From: Sambucus nigra
Taxonomy: Eukaryota; Streptophyta; Magnoliopsida; Dipsacales; Adoxaceae
Length of the DNA stretch: 64,000 nt
Direction of reading: 5' to 3'
Assembly: GCA_949130495.1 (NCBI GenBank)
Contig: OX422219.1
Span: 266,461,111 to 266,525,110 of the forward strand
Shown here: piece by piece, positions 11,314-23,636 of the stretch
How positions within the stretch are numbered: the stretch's first letter is position 1
Layout of the letters: every line of letters starts with the position of its first letter
Notes under the pieces: generated by a model
Database searches by the model: none
What the model was told of the DNA's origin: nothing
What the model saw: the letters and a program-made list of their open reading frames with translations, nothing else
Program-made: the position numbers and the translations under genes

Positions 11314-11700
11314 CTATTTAAACCCACAAAACTTAACTCTTTAACCACCGGTTAAACCCTCATATTGATCTGGGCCGTTGGGAGCTCGACAACTCAGCAA
11401 ATCCAACGATCCATGTCATGAAAGCATATTAAAATGTGCAAAATTTTTTAATGATGCTCCCCTCATTCAAATGACTTGGACCTCGTTCGAACTAGCATTT
11501 TAACGAGGTACAAATGGGGGAAAATTATGGACCAAAGTATGGAAAATAATCCACCTCGTTCGAATGATAATGCACCTCGTTCGATCGTGATCATTCAACG
11601 AGATTCCAGGGAGCAAGGGAAATCATTCAGATGCTAGTCGTTATAAGGTTGCTCGAACCTCATTCGAATGACTGTCCATTTCTTGTTCGAACGATGTCCA
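11314..11700 (-). promoter_or_regulatory. Motif cluster and TATA-like box, Tekay-type 3' LTR
   Basis: On the minus strand the TATA-like GTTTAAATAG is at 11314-11323. Upstream of it (11462-11700) are at least seven copies of a degenerate TCGTTCGAACGA core, such as CTCGTTCGAACT, CTCGTTCGAATGA and TTGTTCGAACGATG. Confidence 0.65.
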
Positions 11701-11862
11701 AAAATTTTTATATCAAATTTAAACCATAAAAATTCCAATTTAAATTGCACAAAGGCCACCAAGATAACTCAAACTTGTCATCCAATCATAATACACAGTT
11801 CATAGACCATGGGCATGTAAATTACTGGGAATAAGGTACAAATCTCAGGCGTGGGTGTTAAA

Positions 11863-11876
11863 CGCTCCCCTTCTTA
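11863..11876 (-). other. Polypurine tract, Tekay-type element
   Basis: Minus-strand TAAGAAGGGGAGCG directly precedes the 3' LTR of the element. Confidence 0.8.
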
Positions 11877-12000
11877 GGAGATTTCGTTCCGAAATTAGAA
11901 CAACTAAACTATGTAAAGAGTTCTGGATGCTTCTCTCATATCTCTGACTCGCATTCCCAAGTCAAACCTTTAACACCTTGAAACTCCTAAAGAACCTTCA

Positions 12001-12378
12001 CTAAAGTAATGACCTTGTTGGACAAGACTCTATTCTTGTAGTCCAGGATGGACACAAGTCGCATTGAAAAAGTAACATCTTCCTCCAACTCAATGCGATT
12101 CCAGTCGATGACGGTACATCCCCTATCCATTCTAAGATCTTAAAAGGAACAATATATCTAAAGGAAAACTTCCCCTTTGGGCCGAACCGCTGACAGCTGG
12201 TTCTAGATCTAACCTTCATTAGCACATGGTTCTTCACCCCAAACTCCATAAGTATTCGCCGATTATCAACGTAATTCTTCTGTCGTCTCTGAGCAGTCCT
12301 GAGCCTCTGTCGAATCACCCATACTTTATCCATCATCTCTCTAATTAAATCTGAATTGGTGAGATGTTTCTCTCCCAC
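12001..12378 (-). pseudogene. pol: Integrase C-terminal / chromodomain-side tail of Tekay pol
   Basis: Minus-strand frame with RLRTAQRRQKNYVDNRR and FGPKGKFSFRYIVPFKILEWIGDV, matching the GPY-like end of chromovirus integrases (usual wording 'KGKLSPRYIGPFEILERIG'). The frame then drifts, and the chromodomain itself is not readable before the polypurine tract. Stops on both sides mark decay. Confidence 0.85.
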
Positions 12379-12389
12379 CTCTGCCCAAG

Positions 12390-13300
12390 AAACTGGAAAG
12401 CGTCATAGTCTCCCGTAAAGAGCCTCATAAGGAGCCATTTCAATGCTCGCCTGAAAACTATTATTGTAAGAAAACTCTACGAGATATAGATTCTCCGCCC
12501 AACTACCCTAAAAATCAAGAACGCAAGCTCTCAACATGTCTTCCAAGATCTGGATGGTTCATTCTGATTGCCCATCAGTCTTAGGGTGATATATTTTCCT
12601 CATGCTTAATTCGGTGCCCAACTCTTGATGAAACTTTTTTTTAGAATTGGGAAATGAATCGAGGATCTCTATTTAAGACAATCGAGAGAGGAACACCCTG
12701 AAATTAAACTATCTCCCAGACATACAACCTTTTCAGCTAAGCCACGCTATCTGTGATCTTAATTAGCAAGAAGTGTGATGATTTCATGAGCTGGTCCACT
12801 ATAACCCATATTATGTCGTGACTACACTCAGACTGTGGTAAGGATGTGATAAAGTCCATTGTGATATGCTCCTACTTCCACTCTATTATAGGCAGCAGCT
12901 GCAACAGCCCTGTCGACCTCTTGTGTTCTTCTTTCACCTACTGACAAGTTAGCACTTGGCTACATATGTCACCGCATCTATCTTTATACTGGACCCCTAA
13001 AAATATCAACACATGTCCTTGTACATCTTCATAGCATCAATATGTATGTTGAAATGTGAGTGATGGTCCTTCACCATCACCTCATCCTGAAGCTCATCAA
13101 TCATCGGGATAATCAACCTACCCTTGTGCCGCACACCACCATCTTTGTCCATGGTAAGAGTGGCAAACACTTCACCACTATGAATATGGTCATGGTAATG
13201 TGCGAACTCGGGATCATACGACTGGACATATAGAACATTTTGTTGAATGAGTGGCCTAGCCACCACACCCCAAAGGTACGCCCTATCACAACCTCACATG
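12390..13300 (-). pseudogene. pol: Tekay-type integrase core, degenerate
   Basis: The minus-strand frame 13006-13266 holds the zinc-finger-side segment (GGVRHKGRLIIPMIDEL, HSHFNIHIDAMKMYKDM; the intact form reads HxxxxxxHPGxxKMY). Downstream DNA to about 12390 keeps the general integrase spacing, but in several frames with many stops, and I could not read all three DDE residues with confidence. Confidence 0.75.
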
Positions 13301-13420
13301 ACATGCATATCGAACTTCTACAGTTCACCAAACATGTTTACTCGGTGACACTTCATCATTGCCAGAGTAAGACTAGACTTTTTACTAAGAGCATCAATAA
13401 CCACATTGGCCCTACCGGGA

Positions 13421-14880
13421 TCATACTCTATGGATAAGTTGTAGTCTTCCATCAATTTTCATCCATCTCCTCTGATAAAGATTGAGGGTGTGCTGCGTGA
13501 AAAATATACTAGCGGTTCTTCTAGTTAGAATACACCTCAAAACGTTCCCCGTATAGGTAATACCTCCAGCTCTTAAGTACGAACAACACAATGGCTGACT
13601 CCAAGTCATGGGTAGGGTAGTTCCTCTTATGAAACTTTAGCTGACGGGATATATAAGCAACAACCTAATCTTTCTGCATCAACCCTGTGTCAAGCCCTAA
13701 CCTGGAAGCATCACAATATATGGTGTAACCCTTTACACACTCTGGGAGGATAAGAATAGCTGCACAAGTCAACCTAACCTTAAACTTTTGAAAGGCTGAC
13801 TCATAATTATCGGACCACTCAAAGTGCACATCTTTATGAGTCAACATGGTCAGGGGTAATGCAACCCTCGAGAAGTCTTGCACAAAACTACGGTAGTAAT
13901 CGACCAAACCCAAGAAAATGTGCACCTCCGCGACTGTCTTTGGCCTATCCCAATTTAGAATGGCCTTGACCTTAGAAGGGTCAATAGAAATTCCCTTCCC
14001 AAAAACCACTTGGTTAAGGAACTTGACCTCATTCATCCAAAATTCACACTTACTGAATTTGACGTACAACTTGTTCTCCTTGAGCACTTGCAATGTCGTG
14101 AGAAGATGATCCTCGTGGTCTACATCTGATGCCTAGTAAACCAGTATATTATTCACAACGATCATAAATTTGGTTCATCAATACATAAATGTCATCAAGT
14201 CATTCATTTAACCGAAAGGCATCACTAGAAACTCGTAGTGCCCTTACCGAATCTGGAACATTGTCTTAGGAATGTCCTTTTCTCTTACACAACTGATGGT
14301 AATCGGATCGAAGGTAGATCTTCGAAAACCTACCCGTTCCATATAATTGGTCGAACAAATTATCGATACGGGGCATAGCGTACTTATTCTTCACCGTCAC
14401 CCTGTTCAATTGCTTATAATCGATGCAAAGTCATAGGGAGTTGTCCTTCTTCTTAGTAAAGAGGACTGGATCTCTCCAAGGGGACACACTATGGAAAATG
14501 AAGCCCTGGCTAGTGAACTCCTCCAGCTGAAACCTTAGCTCCTATAATTACATCAGAGCCATCATATGAGGTGGTATAGAGATAGGCGAGATGCCTTAAT
14601 GCACCTATATGGCAAAGTCAATCTATCGATGTGAAGGTAAACTCGGAAGATCATCTAAGAACACATCAGGAAACTCCCGCACTACTAGATAGTCTAACAA
14701 CATACCATCCGAATCATCTTGAGCCACCATACTTCTTAACCAACCAAAGTACTGTTTGTGCTCATGCATGGTGGAAAACTTACAAGGATAATTAACATCT
14801 TACTCGCTACTAAAACGATGGCAAGACCCATCTATTACAGATACTAAGACACTATGCTGATGGCATTAGATTGTAGTGTC
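13421..14880 (-). pseudogene. pol: Tekay-type reverse transcriptase and RNase H, degenerate
   Basis: The clearest part is the 142-codon frame 13665-14093: YVKFSKCEFWMNEVKFL, ILNWDRPKTVAEV, FLGLVDYYRSFVQDFSR, then YTIYCDASRLGL, the start of RNase H. Upstream on the same strand a broken GHYEFLVMPFG segment lies near 14210-14250. The active-site box near 14130-14160 reads as VVNNIL instead of a YVDD-type FIDDIL, so both Asp codons seem to have become Asn. RNase H continues to about 13421 in another frame, with QRRWM recognisable. Confidence 0.9.
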
Positions 14881-15168
14881 AAAATAATATAGCTAATTCA
14901 TGTCGAGGATCACCTCGAACCCGTCTATGTCCCTAAGAATTAAGTCATAATCCAGAACATAGTCTTCTTCCATAACCATGTAACTACAAAAAAACTTATC
15001 GAGAACTATATTGTCGCCAATCAAAAGTCCTATAAAGATAGGAGGGTAAAAGCGATATATCTCTAACCCCAAGATGAATGCTAACGAGATTGCGATAAAC
15101 GAATGTGATGCGCTTGAATAAAATAGTTCATTTACATATGTTCTAAATAAAAGAATCATACCTTCCAT
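14881..15168 (-). pseudogene. pol: Tekay-type aspartic protease, degenerate
   Basis: Minus-strand frame with SASHSFIA where chromovirus proteases have DSGATHSFI, and ending DIDGFEVILDMN, which corresponds to the closing GFDVILGMDWL motif. The active-site Asp-Ser-Gly is lost (SSAS). Position between gag and RT fits. Confidence 0.85.
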
Positions 15169-16330
15169 TAGAGAGGGAACATTATAAGGTTCTACAAACT
15201 ATGACATGACATAGGCACATCCAGGGTTAAACCTACTACTCTAGCCACCGAGCACCTGATATAGCCCATGGATAATCTCCCCCTAATTAGGACGTGAACT
15301 GCCCACGCTATGCCCCATCGACTGATGGTAGCTCGAGGAAAATTGCCACTACTACTGGGTGGGACCCGTGTAGCTAGAACTCCTGCCCAGTATATAGTTG
15401 ATAGTCTACTAACTACCATATTCATCACTCGAAGCTCTCGATGAACAATCCCTCTTGAAGTAATGGGGGCACCCACATGCAAAATAAGTCCTCTCAGTAG
15501 GGGCCATAGGGCTCTGATCACTGGTACACTGGGTGAATGATTAACCAACCCCCATAGTGGCCTTCAGTTTCACAAAGAAGCCTCGAGCCCTGCCTTAAAA
15601 TTCTTGTAACCACTGCCCTTGGACCAACTTGGATCCTTCTTATTTTCTTTGATGACATTGCCATCCTCTGCCTCCAATTTGAGCTTAATGACCTTATTCA
15701 CCGTAGTTTTAAAGTTCAAAAGAACTAAACCTTCCATGATCCGTCAAATACCAAGGTTAAGGCCCTTGGCAAATAGCCTTATCTTTTTCACCTCATCTTT
15801 CTACACAGCATCCACATACTTACACAAAATTTTGAATCTGACCTGGTACTCATTCATGGACATCTTCCCCTGAATTAGATTAAGGAACTCATACTTATTT
15901 GCATCTTAAATATATAGAAAATGTACTGGTCTAGGACTGTGACCCTGAATCTTTCCTAGTCTATAGTCTCTATGGCACTCGCGGAGTGATTGCTCCACCA
16001 GCACTATGCCTGCTTTGTAAGTTACAAGGTTGCTATCTTGACTTTGCATCTAGATGGAATGTTAAGAATATCCATAATCCGAGTAACCTCATCAACCCAC
16101 TCATATACAACATTAGGGCCTACTATCTCATTAAAGGTGGATGGATGGAGCCTCCTGAAATCCTTCAGAATGGAGGCCGAAGTAGTGCTCTCAATTGGTC
16201 CACTATGGTTGGCCCTTTATTACTACGAGAGGGAGACTACAAGCTGACGCACAGCCTGATCCATGCATAAAAGCTCACTATTCCTCGAGCCGCTAACCTC
16301 ACCATGGAATGTATTCATCTACACAAGAAA
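15169..16330 (-). pseudogene. gag: Tekay-type gag, heavily degenerate
   Basis: No long frame survives. A zinc-knuckle remnant (FACGCPHYFKRDC) reads on the minus strand near 15430-15475, where the first Cys of the CCHC array is missing. DNA from about 15600 to 16330 sits between the primer site and this knuckle and must be the former capsid region. Plus-strand short ORFs over it (15619-15873, 15986-16270) are antisense shadows. Confidence 0.7.
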
Positions 16331-16466
16331 CAAGATTTTAATGCATAATGACATGAGATGAAAGCGATATCGAAAGTGATTAACTTAAATAATAACTAAA
16401 ATGATAATGTATAAATAAAGCGTACTAAGAAAACGTAGACACTTTGTCACATTCGAGAATCCTATT

Positions 16467-16478
16467 GCTCTGATACCA
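16467..16478 (-). other. Primer-binding site (iMet tRNA), Tekay-type element
   Basis: GCTCTGATACCA on the plus strand is the complement of TGGTATCAGAGC. Two bases separate it from the LTR at 16481. Confidence 0.95.
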
Positions 16479-16480
16479 TT

Positions 16481-19081
16481 TGTATTGCCCCGAGCCAGAT
16501 TTGGGTCACCGTTGGTTCAACTCGCACCGAGTCAAGGAGTTAGAATGGGAGAGGAAGAGTCAAATTATATTATTTAAGAAAAAACCTTTAATTGCACCAT
16601 TTTATAAGGATTAAATTATCGATTTTATTTAGAGAAAGAGCTGATCACTTTAAGTAATTAGGTTAATTTAACAAGGTTTATTTATGAAAATCCGTTTAAT
16701 CCAACAATACTAATAAATAAGAAATAAACCATAGTTGTCCCAGTATCATTACATCACCTCGTTAAAGGCCCGAATAAAATGATTTAAAAATATTCCAATA
16801 AAATCCAATGTTTCTTGGAAAATTTTCCAAAAAATATAATGACAGAGATTCCAACGACGATTATTACCCTCAGGGGCCTTACCACCATCCTTGCCGATGT
16901 CCCTAGTTGATGTACCTAGGGTGGAGATGAGGAGTTTAACATAAAAAGTAGGGGTGAGTGAACGCTCAGCAAGGTGAAAAATACTAAGCTATACATTTTC
17001 TATAAAAATACTATATTTATAACATGTAGTTTAAACAATTCCGAAAACATTTAATAATTTAGATAGTATTAATGAAACTATCATTCAATGCACCCGAGCG
17101 ATGTGCTCCAATTCACACTAAACTATTCCATACCACCCGTTACTGGGTCTAGAGAATATTTAATTATATTTTATTTCTTAGTCTCCATTTTATCTCATTC
17201 ATTGGGTTGTCTTATTTACATTCCTTAAGCACAACCAAGTTTATTTTTATTTTCATTATCTTTTTCTCGGAATCCTCCGATTATCTGCATATTTTAACGG
17301 ACTCCACACTACCAGTTATGCTACCATATACTCTAACCAATGATTTTGGATCTTTCTCTGGGCCCTTCTCAATTATTTTTCGGTCTCATCCGAGTCCACA
17401 TTAATGTCTTCTAACATTTTTACTAATGTCCACGTTGTTCCTTTACTTTCATCATTCTCATGCCATTTCATTCATTTATCTATTTTTCACAAAATTGACC
17501 GTTAAGGTCAAATGAAGAATTCTAACTATTAGGACCCTCTAATTTTATCAAAATTACCCTTTTACCCTTCATTTACCGAAACCTTGTGAAAAAATATTTC
17601 TTTCATGATGGCATTATAAATTGTCAATTTACATTCAGAACCACCTTTTATGATTTTATGTCGACAAATTATATATTATACTTTTTCTTCATGGAAAATA
17701 CCATTTATTTATATTAACTTTCAAGAAACATATTTTATGTCGTAAAGACCATTTCACAAAATGTTGATTTTACCCGTATACCCAACTGTTACATTATATA
17801 TCATTTCTTTTTCATTTTACAACATATTTTTGTTAATATTTCCAACTTCCTTATTTCACTAGGAAATTTATTTTTAATTCCACATATCATGTCCATAAAT
17901 CCTTATTTAACATACTACAACATTTTACGTATTTTTTGGAGGATTTCAAGCCTAGAAACCCTTAAATATGCAACTAGACATGGTATTAACATGGAAATAC
18001 ATCTTCATATTTATTTTTCGTATTTTTTCAAGATTAAAATATCATTTGTTCATCAAAAAGCCATTTTAAACTATGTTTTCATCAAAATCTTATTTTTGTA
18101 AGAAAAACTTTAAATAAACATAGTAGAAAATATTTTTGCAAAATAAACCCTTCTAGCATGCATCATAATAGCTTTTATTCTTAAAAACACTTAGAGAAAA
18201 ACCCTACTTTGGATTTGAAGGGGATAAACATAAAGGGAATGACTTGAAAGCTCCTAAAAACTCATATGCTCCAAGAAAGCTCTAAGTTTTCAAGAGCTCC
18301 AATAATGGATTCTTCTACCCAACATCTTCCTCAACTAGGCGTGGGTATTTTATCCTTCGAATAGCTTTGGAAATGCTTGGGGTACAAGGGGAAAACCTTG
18401 GAGATGGTGGAAATGGGTTGAAAATGGTAGAGGGTGGCTTGTAAGGAAAGAGAGAGCTCCAAAAATCAGATGAGAAATCACTTTATCTACCCTCTTACCT
18501 CTATTTAAACCCACAAAACTTAACCCTTTAACTAATGGTTAAACCATCATATTGATCTTGGTCATTGGAGCTCAAAAACTCAGTAAATCCAACGATCTAC
18601 ATCGTGATAGCACATTAAAATGTGCAGATTTTTTAAATTCTGCTCCGCTCATTTGAATGACTTGGACCTCATTCGAATCAGATCCCCTCTTATTCGTACG
18701 ATATTTCTAACGAGCTAAAAGAGCCCACCTCATTCGAATGGGAAGATACCCCTCGTTCAAACGACGGTGCACCTCGTTCGAATGTGAGTGCTCCATCGAG
18801 AATTCAAATAGAAAGTGAAATCATTCAGATCCTAATCATTAGAAGGTTGTTCGAACCTCATTCGAACGACAACCCCTTTTTCGTTCAAATGACACAGTCC
18901 TTCATTCGAACGATGACAAAAAAATTCTATATTAACTTTAAGCCATAAAAACTCCAATTTAAATTGCACAAAGTCCGCCGAGAAAACTCAAAATTATCAT
19001 CCATTCATAATACACGGTTCAAGGCCCACATGCATACAAATTAAAGGGAATGAGGTACAAATCTCGGGCATGGGTGTTACA
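16481..19081 (-). repeat. 5' LTR of the Tekay-type element
   Basis: 2601 bp, TGTATTGCCCC ... GTGTTACA, uninterrupted. It shows the state of the target before the Sirevirus landed in the other LTR (compare 17685-17715 with 1780-1793 joined to 10511). No gene inside. Confidence 0.95.
18502..18914 (-). promoter_or_regulatory. Motif cluster and TATA-like box, Tekay-type 5' LTR
   Basis: Minus-strand TATA-like TTTAAATAG at 18502-18510. Upstream (18652-18914) at least eight variants of TCGTTCGAACGA, such as CTCATTCGAATGGG, CTCGTTCAAACGAC, GTTCGAACC and CATTCGAACGAC. Confidence 0.65.
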
Positions 19082-19086
19082 TAAGT

Positions 19087-20207
19087 ATATCGTGGGGTGC
19101 TCATTGGGGACATACTAGGAGGGATTTGATGGGGCGCGTACGACGTCGATCATGGAGGTATCCTGGTAATTGAGACACGCTTTACCCTGGTCCAATCCTA
19201 ATGCTGATATGCCTGTATCTCGAGTGGGATAAATAGGGGAGTCCTTTCATATAACCTTGGGTATAAAGGTTATTCGACTGATAAGAAATCGTAATCATTT
19301 CCATTAGTTATTAGTTTTAGGTTGTAGATTTGGAATGACCTATAACTTTACCTAGTACACATGAGTGATTCCCAAAGGCAATAGAGACGTGCTTTCGTGA
19401 TTTTATTTACATGCTTGAGCATAGCCCTTTTTTTAGCATGTGAGTTAGTCATGCTCACTTCGTTACTCGATTATGTGATTTTATCCTATTGATGGGATTA
19501 TACTTGAGATGTATGGACAAGATACTAGCTTTTGAAACCATGTATACTATGAACACTTGAGAATATCTATAAATTATGTAACATGGATTCACTTGGGTTT
19601 AGGATTTGACATGCATGTTATATTTAGGTTGTTTGGGTTGGGTTAACTTAAAAGCAACTAAAAGAAAGGAGGAAGATGCATTAATGTTATTGTGGCCTAA
19701 ATTTGGTTACATTCTTACTCATTGTATACTTGTTAGGTTTAATCCTATTTTTGGAACTATTTTTCAGGTCCTAGGCAGCAACTGCTGCCTCAGTCCTGTT
19801 CTTTACAACATTCTAGTTTCCAGTTCCAGTTTTCTAATCTAGGATACAGGTATCGAGGATGCATGCTCAAATTTATTTATCACACTCCTTTCTGTATTTA
19901 GATTTCCATTTCAATATATATCGAGTCGAATTATTGTATTTGAGAATATTTATGTTGGAGTCAATTTATTTATTTTAGAGCGGGATATTCTTTTGTTGAG
20001 ATAGTTTATTTCTAGTGTGTAGTTTTATCCACTTTGGTTTTGAGATGGGTATCAGAGTTGTATATTATGTTATTTTATTTTATTACTATCAACATATTTA
20101 TCGTTCAGTTTTTTAGTCATGCTTAGAATGATAGAATTTTTTTTGACTCTCGTATTAAATACGTTTATAACTGATCAATCTTAGTATGGATTTTACGGGG
20201 TGTCACA
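19087..20207 (+). repeat. Right part of an old LTR-like sequence ending GGGGTGTCACA
   Basis: Continuation of 442-580 across the Tekay-type insertion. It ends with ACGGGGTGTCACA at 20195-20207, a terminus typical of gypsy LTRs. There is no coding content; the frame at 19606-19842 has no recognisable motif. The left end of this LTR was not found. Confidence 0.5.
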
Positions 20208-20636
20208 GATTATGATTAACAAATTCTTCTCTTAATGAAAATAATTTATTGGTTTTTAAAATCAACGCACATAAGCGGTCGCATCATCAGGGTTGAACAA
20301 CTGGGCAAAATGTCATCGACAAAAGATAGAAAGAGAGATGCACGAGAAAATTTGAGTTTTTCTTGTGTGCACAAAATGACCACGACTCTCTGAATGTTAT
20401 AGCATACATACAAGTGCTCAACCAATTCAATTGACGAGTATGCACGTATTGTGGAGAGCACTTCCATTGAGTCACTAAAGAGGTTTTATGACGATGTATA
20501 CGTTGTGTGTTGGACTCAGAACCTAAGGAAACCTATGGCCTAAGTTGGTCGGCGATTGCTCACAAAAGGGAAACAATGTGGTTTCCCTTGTATGCTAGCA
20601 AAAATTCACAACCGCCCCTGAATCATCGTACTAATG
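20208..20636. other. Unassigned intergenic stretch
   Basis: No repeat partner in the window and no credible gene. Minus-strand frames of 62-73 codons overlap in two phases and show no motif. Confidence 0.4.
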
Positions 20637-21262
20637 TACTCTTAAAACAGGTGGGCATAAATCAACCATAACATCCACCACACACCATGTACTAAGTTAA
20701 CTGTTATTTAGTTATCATAAATTATAGAGTGCACTAAAAATTACTAACATTTTATACCATCTCACAAACATACTTTCGTACAAGGTCACACTAATAACAT
20801 ATAATGTACATTAAGTACTTTATAGTGTATATAAGGGAAAATGACTTATAACACGTGGGAAAAATCATTGTGGTTCTCTAACTCAATGGACAATTATCAC
20901 CATGTGGATAAACTCCATGGAGAAACTAACTTGCTATACAAATGAGTGGATAAAGCCAATCAATTGAAATTAACTACTAAAGTGGTCTAGGAACCTGGGA
21001 CTCTTCCAGGTTCCCCTATAAATGGAAAACTAGAACCCAAGGGAAAATGAGATATGTAATTCCGAGCAGTAATTGTACTTTTCCAAAAGTATTTTGTGAA
21101 ATCAATAAAAGAGTACAACACCCCCATGGACGTAGGTATATTGCCGAACCACTTGCATCCTACCTCTTTGTGAGTGTGTGGAATTCACCTTAATCAAGGT
21201 CACTTAGTTATTTGGCTTGTGTGCATTGGATATTTCATAATAGAATTTTACCACCTATAGTG
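20637..21262 (+). repeat. Tat/Retand-type LTR fragment, plus strand
   Basis: Recognised by the R-region wording at 21126-21152 (ATGGACGTAGG then TTGCCGAACCAC), preceded by AATAAAAGAG and a CTATAAATGG box near 21015. This combination is standard in Tat-lineage LTRs. The ends are approximate, no partner LTR was found, and it is opposite in orientation to the Tat-type gag just to the right. Confidence 0.6.
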
Positions 21263-21849
21263 CACAAGTTATGCTACAAGAAAACAAAGGAACTAAGTCC
21301 ACCTCTCATATACACACAACATATTTAAGATGAGTGAAGTATCTTATGCCCACTATATAAACAATATACACAACTCAAAAACATTATATGATCATGCAAG
21401 TCAACAAGAACCTCAAAGAGTCCATGACCCCGACATTGGCAATGTAACCTTAAGAAAAATTGAAAAGTGTAAAGATATGTTTACGTTAGGGCTACACCAG
21501 TGAATATCCTCACACACCCACAATCACTATATAAATAATGAAATACTAAAACTATAGTTCAATCAATGCATCAAATTTAATTTGATTTATCCCTTGCGTC
21601 TATTTGCCCTTGTGATAATTTTCCATTCATATTATTTTCATTAAGGATTATATTTTTCTTAGGGATTTATTGTGCTCTTCCCTCTTTTTTGGATTCACAT
21701 CTATTTCATAGAACCCTTCTTAGGGATTTCTTATTATCTTCCCCTTTCAGGGTCACATCTCATATCACACATATATCGTTATTATTTACTAACATATAAT
21801 TTGAAAGTACACACACATTGGTTACTTGAGACCGCAACCCTTACCTAAT
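21263..21849. other. Unassigned AT-rich stretch
   Basis: No gene or recognisable repeat. It could be the remains of the leader of the neighbouring Tat-type fragment. Confidence 0.35.
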
Positions 21850-22944
21850 TACTTAAGTTCTTTCCAGATTTTTGCTTCCTTCCATTAATGCTTATTCATT
21901 TTTTTATTCCTTTATCCGGTCATCCCGATATCTCATCTTTCTAGAAATCCTTGGTTTGTGATGATTTTCCATTGTGCTAGAAAATGCCCAACATCGCATC
22001 TCATTCAGGATAGAATAATTATCAGCGATAGACTGGTATAATTGTACGTGCAACACCGGCTCAGTCTTCCCATCATACTTCGGGGTTATTACCGGTGGTT
22101 TGAATTTTACTAGTGTAGGATAGCTCACGATTGATGGGGTGAATGGAGATCCTTTCATAAACCTTATGTGCAAAGGATCTTTTGATTTCATGATCTCGCC
22201 TAGGCAATCTTCAAGATGTTGAATTTATCCTTTCCAGGGCAGGTTATCTTGTTCGGCCATGGCTGCGGTGAATTTTCTTGGTCGGTCGCTACTTTTTATT
22301 TAAAATATTTTTTAAGAAGTCTGTTCGATATGCGCCGACCTATGTGCGGCAACCCTAAGTTTGGCCGAGCACTCTGTTCTCCTGGTAGCAGACCTTGGTT
22401 CTTATATGTGTCATCTGTTGGCATCTCTAGATGTTGATTCCTCATTGGTCATTGGCCTAGATGATCAAATGCATAACTTCTACTCAACCTTTCCACTACG
22501 CTAGGCCTTTCTTCATAGAAGGCTTCATCCTTGTCAAAACCAATTATTTTGAGAGACGAGGTAGCTCCCGGGCATTATGATCTTTCACTTTGAGATCCGA
22601 AATATCTGGACCTACTTTCTCCTTCCTATGATCCCCTAATTAACGTTATTGGGTTCTCTAATGCCCGAGTGCATCCTCCTCAATGAGGATCTGGAGGTAG
22701 AATTTCCATTCTTCTACCTGGACGTTCGAATCTTACTAGGTTGGCAGATTCTCCTCCAGGTTTTCCCTATCTAGACCGAAGTGTCTGCATGAGCTGTCTA
22801 ACACTTTCTTACATTACCTCTTGACCTCTAGCCAAGCTCATTATAATTCTTTGTATGCCCCTCATTCTAATAGGGGTTTAAGGTGGAATGGTTTCATTAG
22901 CATGACTCCCCTCCGAATTTTCTCCTATTCTTAAGAAAATAAAA
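21850..22944 (-). pseudogene. gag: Tat/Retand-type gag fragment (Tat-2)
   Basis: The minus-strand frame 21904-22191 has SPFTPSIVSYPTLVKFK and PKYDGKTEPVLHVQLYQ, followed by CWAFSSTM. This is the capsid opening of Tat-lineage gag (usual wording 'YDGTTDP..HL..Y'). It matches the corresponding part of Tat-1 near 42100-42240 (PKYDGSTN). After the frame ends, capsid similarity stops, so only the N-terminal part is preserved. Upstream DNA to 22944 is leader and gag start, full of stops. No pol was found next to it. Confidence 0.75.
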
Positions 22945-23345
22945 TGATACGTTAATAGTCACAACTCAATAATTTATGGATATGAGGGGGTAGGAAGCAA
23001 CAAATGGCTTGTCTTTCTCACAAACGGTGATAACCTGTTATCGTTTAAAGATGATATAGGGATTTTATGGATCTTAGTTAATTAATGCCAACAATACCTA
23101 TAACAAATAAAAAAATTAATGGCTTAGATTTTAGAGAGAGGAGAGATATAGAAGGAAATGAAAGATTAATGTGGTTCAACCCAATGAGGTGCCTACTTCC
23201 ACAGGTACAATGTTGTTTATATTAACCATAGAAGAATGAATATGTTTTTTCAAGAATCTCTCTAGGGTTTTGTGTATGGCCATTATGTTGGATCTTGTAA
23301 AATACCTTTGTTGTGTGTCATTGAATGTTATTTATATATTGATTT

Positions 23346-23382
23346 AAGAGAGAGAGAGAGAGGGATAGAGAGAGAGAGAATT
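23346..23382. repeat. (GA)n microsatellite
   Basis: Interrupted run of AG repeats with one GGGAT break. Confidence 0.9.
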
Positions 23383-23399
23383 GGAAGGGGTGGAATGCC

Positions 23400-23534
23400 T
23401 TTATAAACCATGCAGTTATACCTTTCTACATTTCAGGAGAAAGTTAAGGATCAACTAACTAGGGTTAGCTGAAAGGACTAACCCACGTGTGGGTAATGGG
23501 AGTTGTACATATTCCCACATGTGGCCCACGTGTG
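23400..23534 (-). promoter_or_regulatory. G-box palindromes and TATA box, Tat-2 LTR
   Basis: Minus-strand TATAAA at 23400-23405. Upstream are ACCCACGTGTGGGT (23481-23494), the perfect palindrome CCACATGTGG (23515-23524) and CCCACGTG (23525-23532). CACGTG is the plant G-box recognised by bZIP and bHLH factors; use here is inferred. Confidence 0.55.
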
Positions 23535-23575
23535 TTTGGTGAATAATAACTTTACTTAATCTTAGTCGGCCACCC

Positions 23576-23636
23576 AGTCAACCAAGGGTAATACTGAGCT
23601 GACCAAGGATATTACTGAGTTGACCAAGGAGATGAC
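23576..23636. repeat. 21-bp tandem repeat, about 2.9 copies
   Basis: Units at 23576-23596, 23597-23617 and 23618-23636 share the pattern AGYYGACCAAGG...TACTG. Confidence 0.85.

Larger units (their letters stand above)
581..11862 (-). repeat. 3' LTR of the Tekay-type element, split by the Sirevirus
   Basis: Two parts, 581-1793 and 10511-11862, add up to about 2565 bp and align with 16481-19081 from end to end. The break is exactly the Sirevirus 1794-10505 plus one ATTTT duplication. The undisturbed sequence at about 17690-17715 shows the empty site. The TATA-like box and motif cluster (11314-11700) read on the minus strand. The segments 581-1793 and 10511-11862 hold no other gene. Confidence 0.95.
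581..19081 (-). mobile_element. Tekay/Del-type Ty3/gypsy chromovirus, interrupted
   Basis: Minus-strand LTR retrotransposon. LTRs are 581-11862 (interrupted) and 16481-19081. Both start TGTA and end TTACA or TTAAA, and the element is flanked by the perfect duplication TAAGT (576-580 and 19082-19086). The primer site at 16467-16478 is the complement of TGGTATCAGAGC (iMet tRNA). The polypurine tract is at 11863-11876. Internal order on the minus strand is gag, protease, RT, RNase H, integrase, chromodomain-side tail, all broken by stops and frameshifts. The LTRs are visibly more diverged from each other than those of the Sirevirus inside it, so it is older. Lineage follows from the wording of the RT-to-RNase H segment (for example KFSKCEFW, LNWDRPKTVAEV), which is typical of Tekay/Del chromoviruses. 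Confidence 0.95.

Noticed and set aside
15619..16270. Plus-strand frames over Tekay-type gag
   Set aside because: Antisense to a degraded gag; no domain of their own.
20246..20475. Minus-strand frames of 62-73 codons as a host exon
   Set aside because: Two phases overlap, no motif, no splice context that I can defend.
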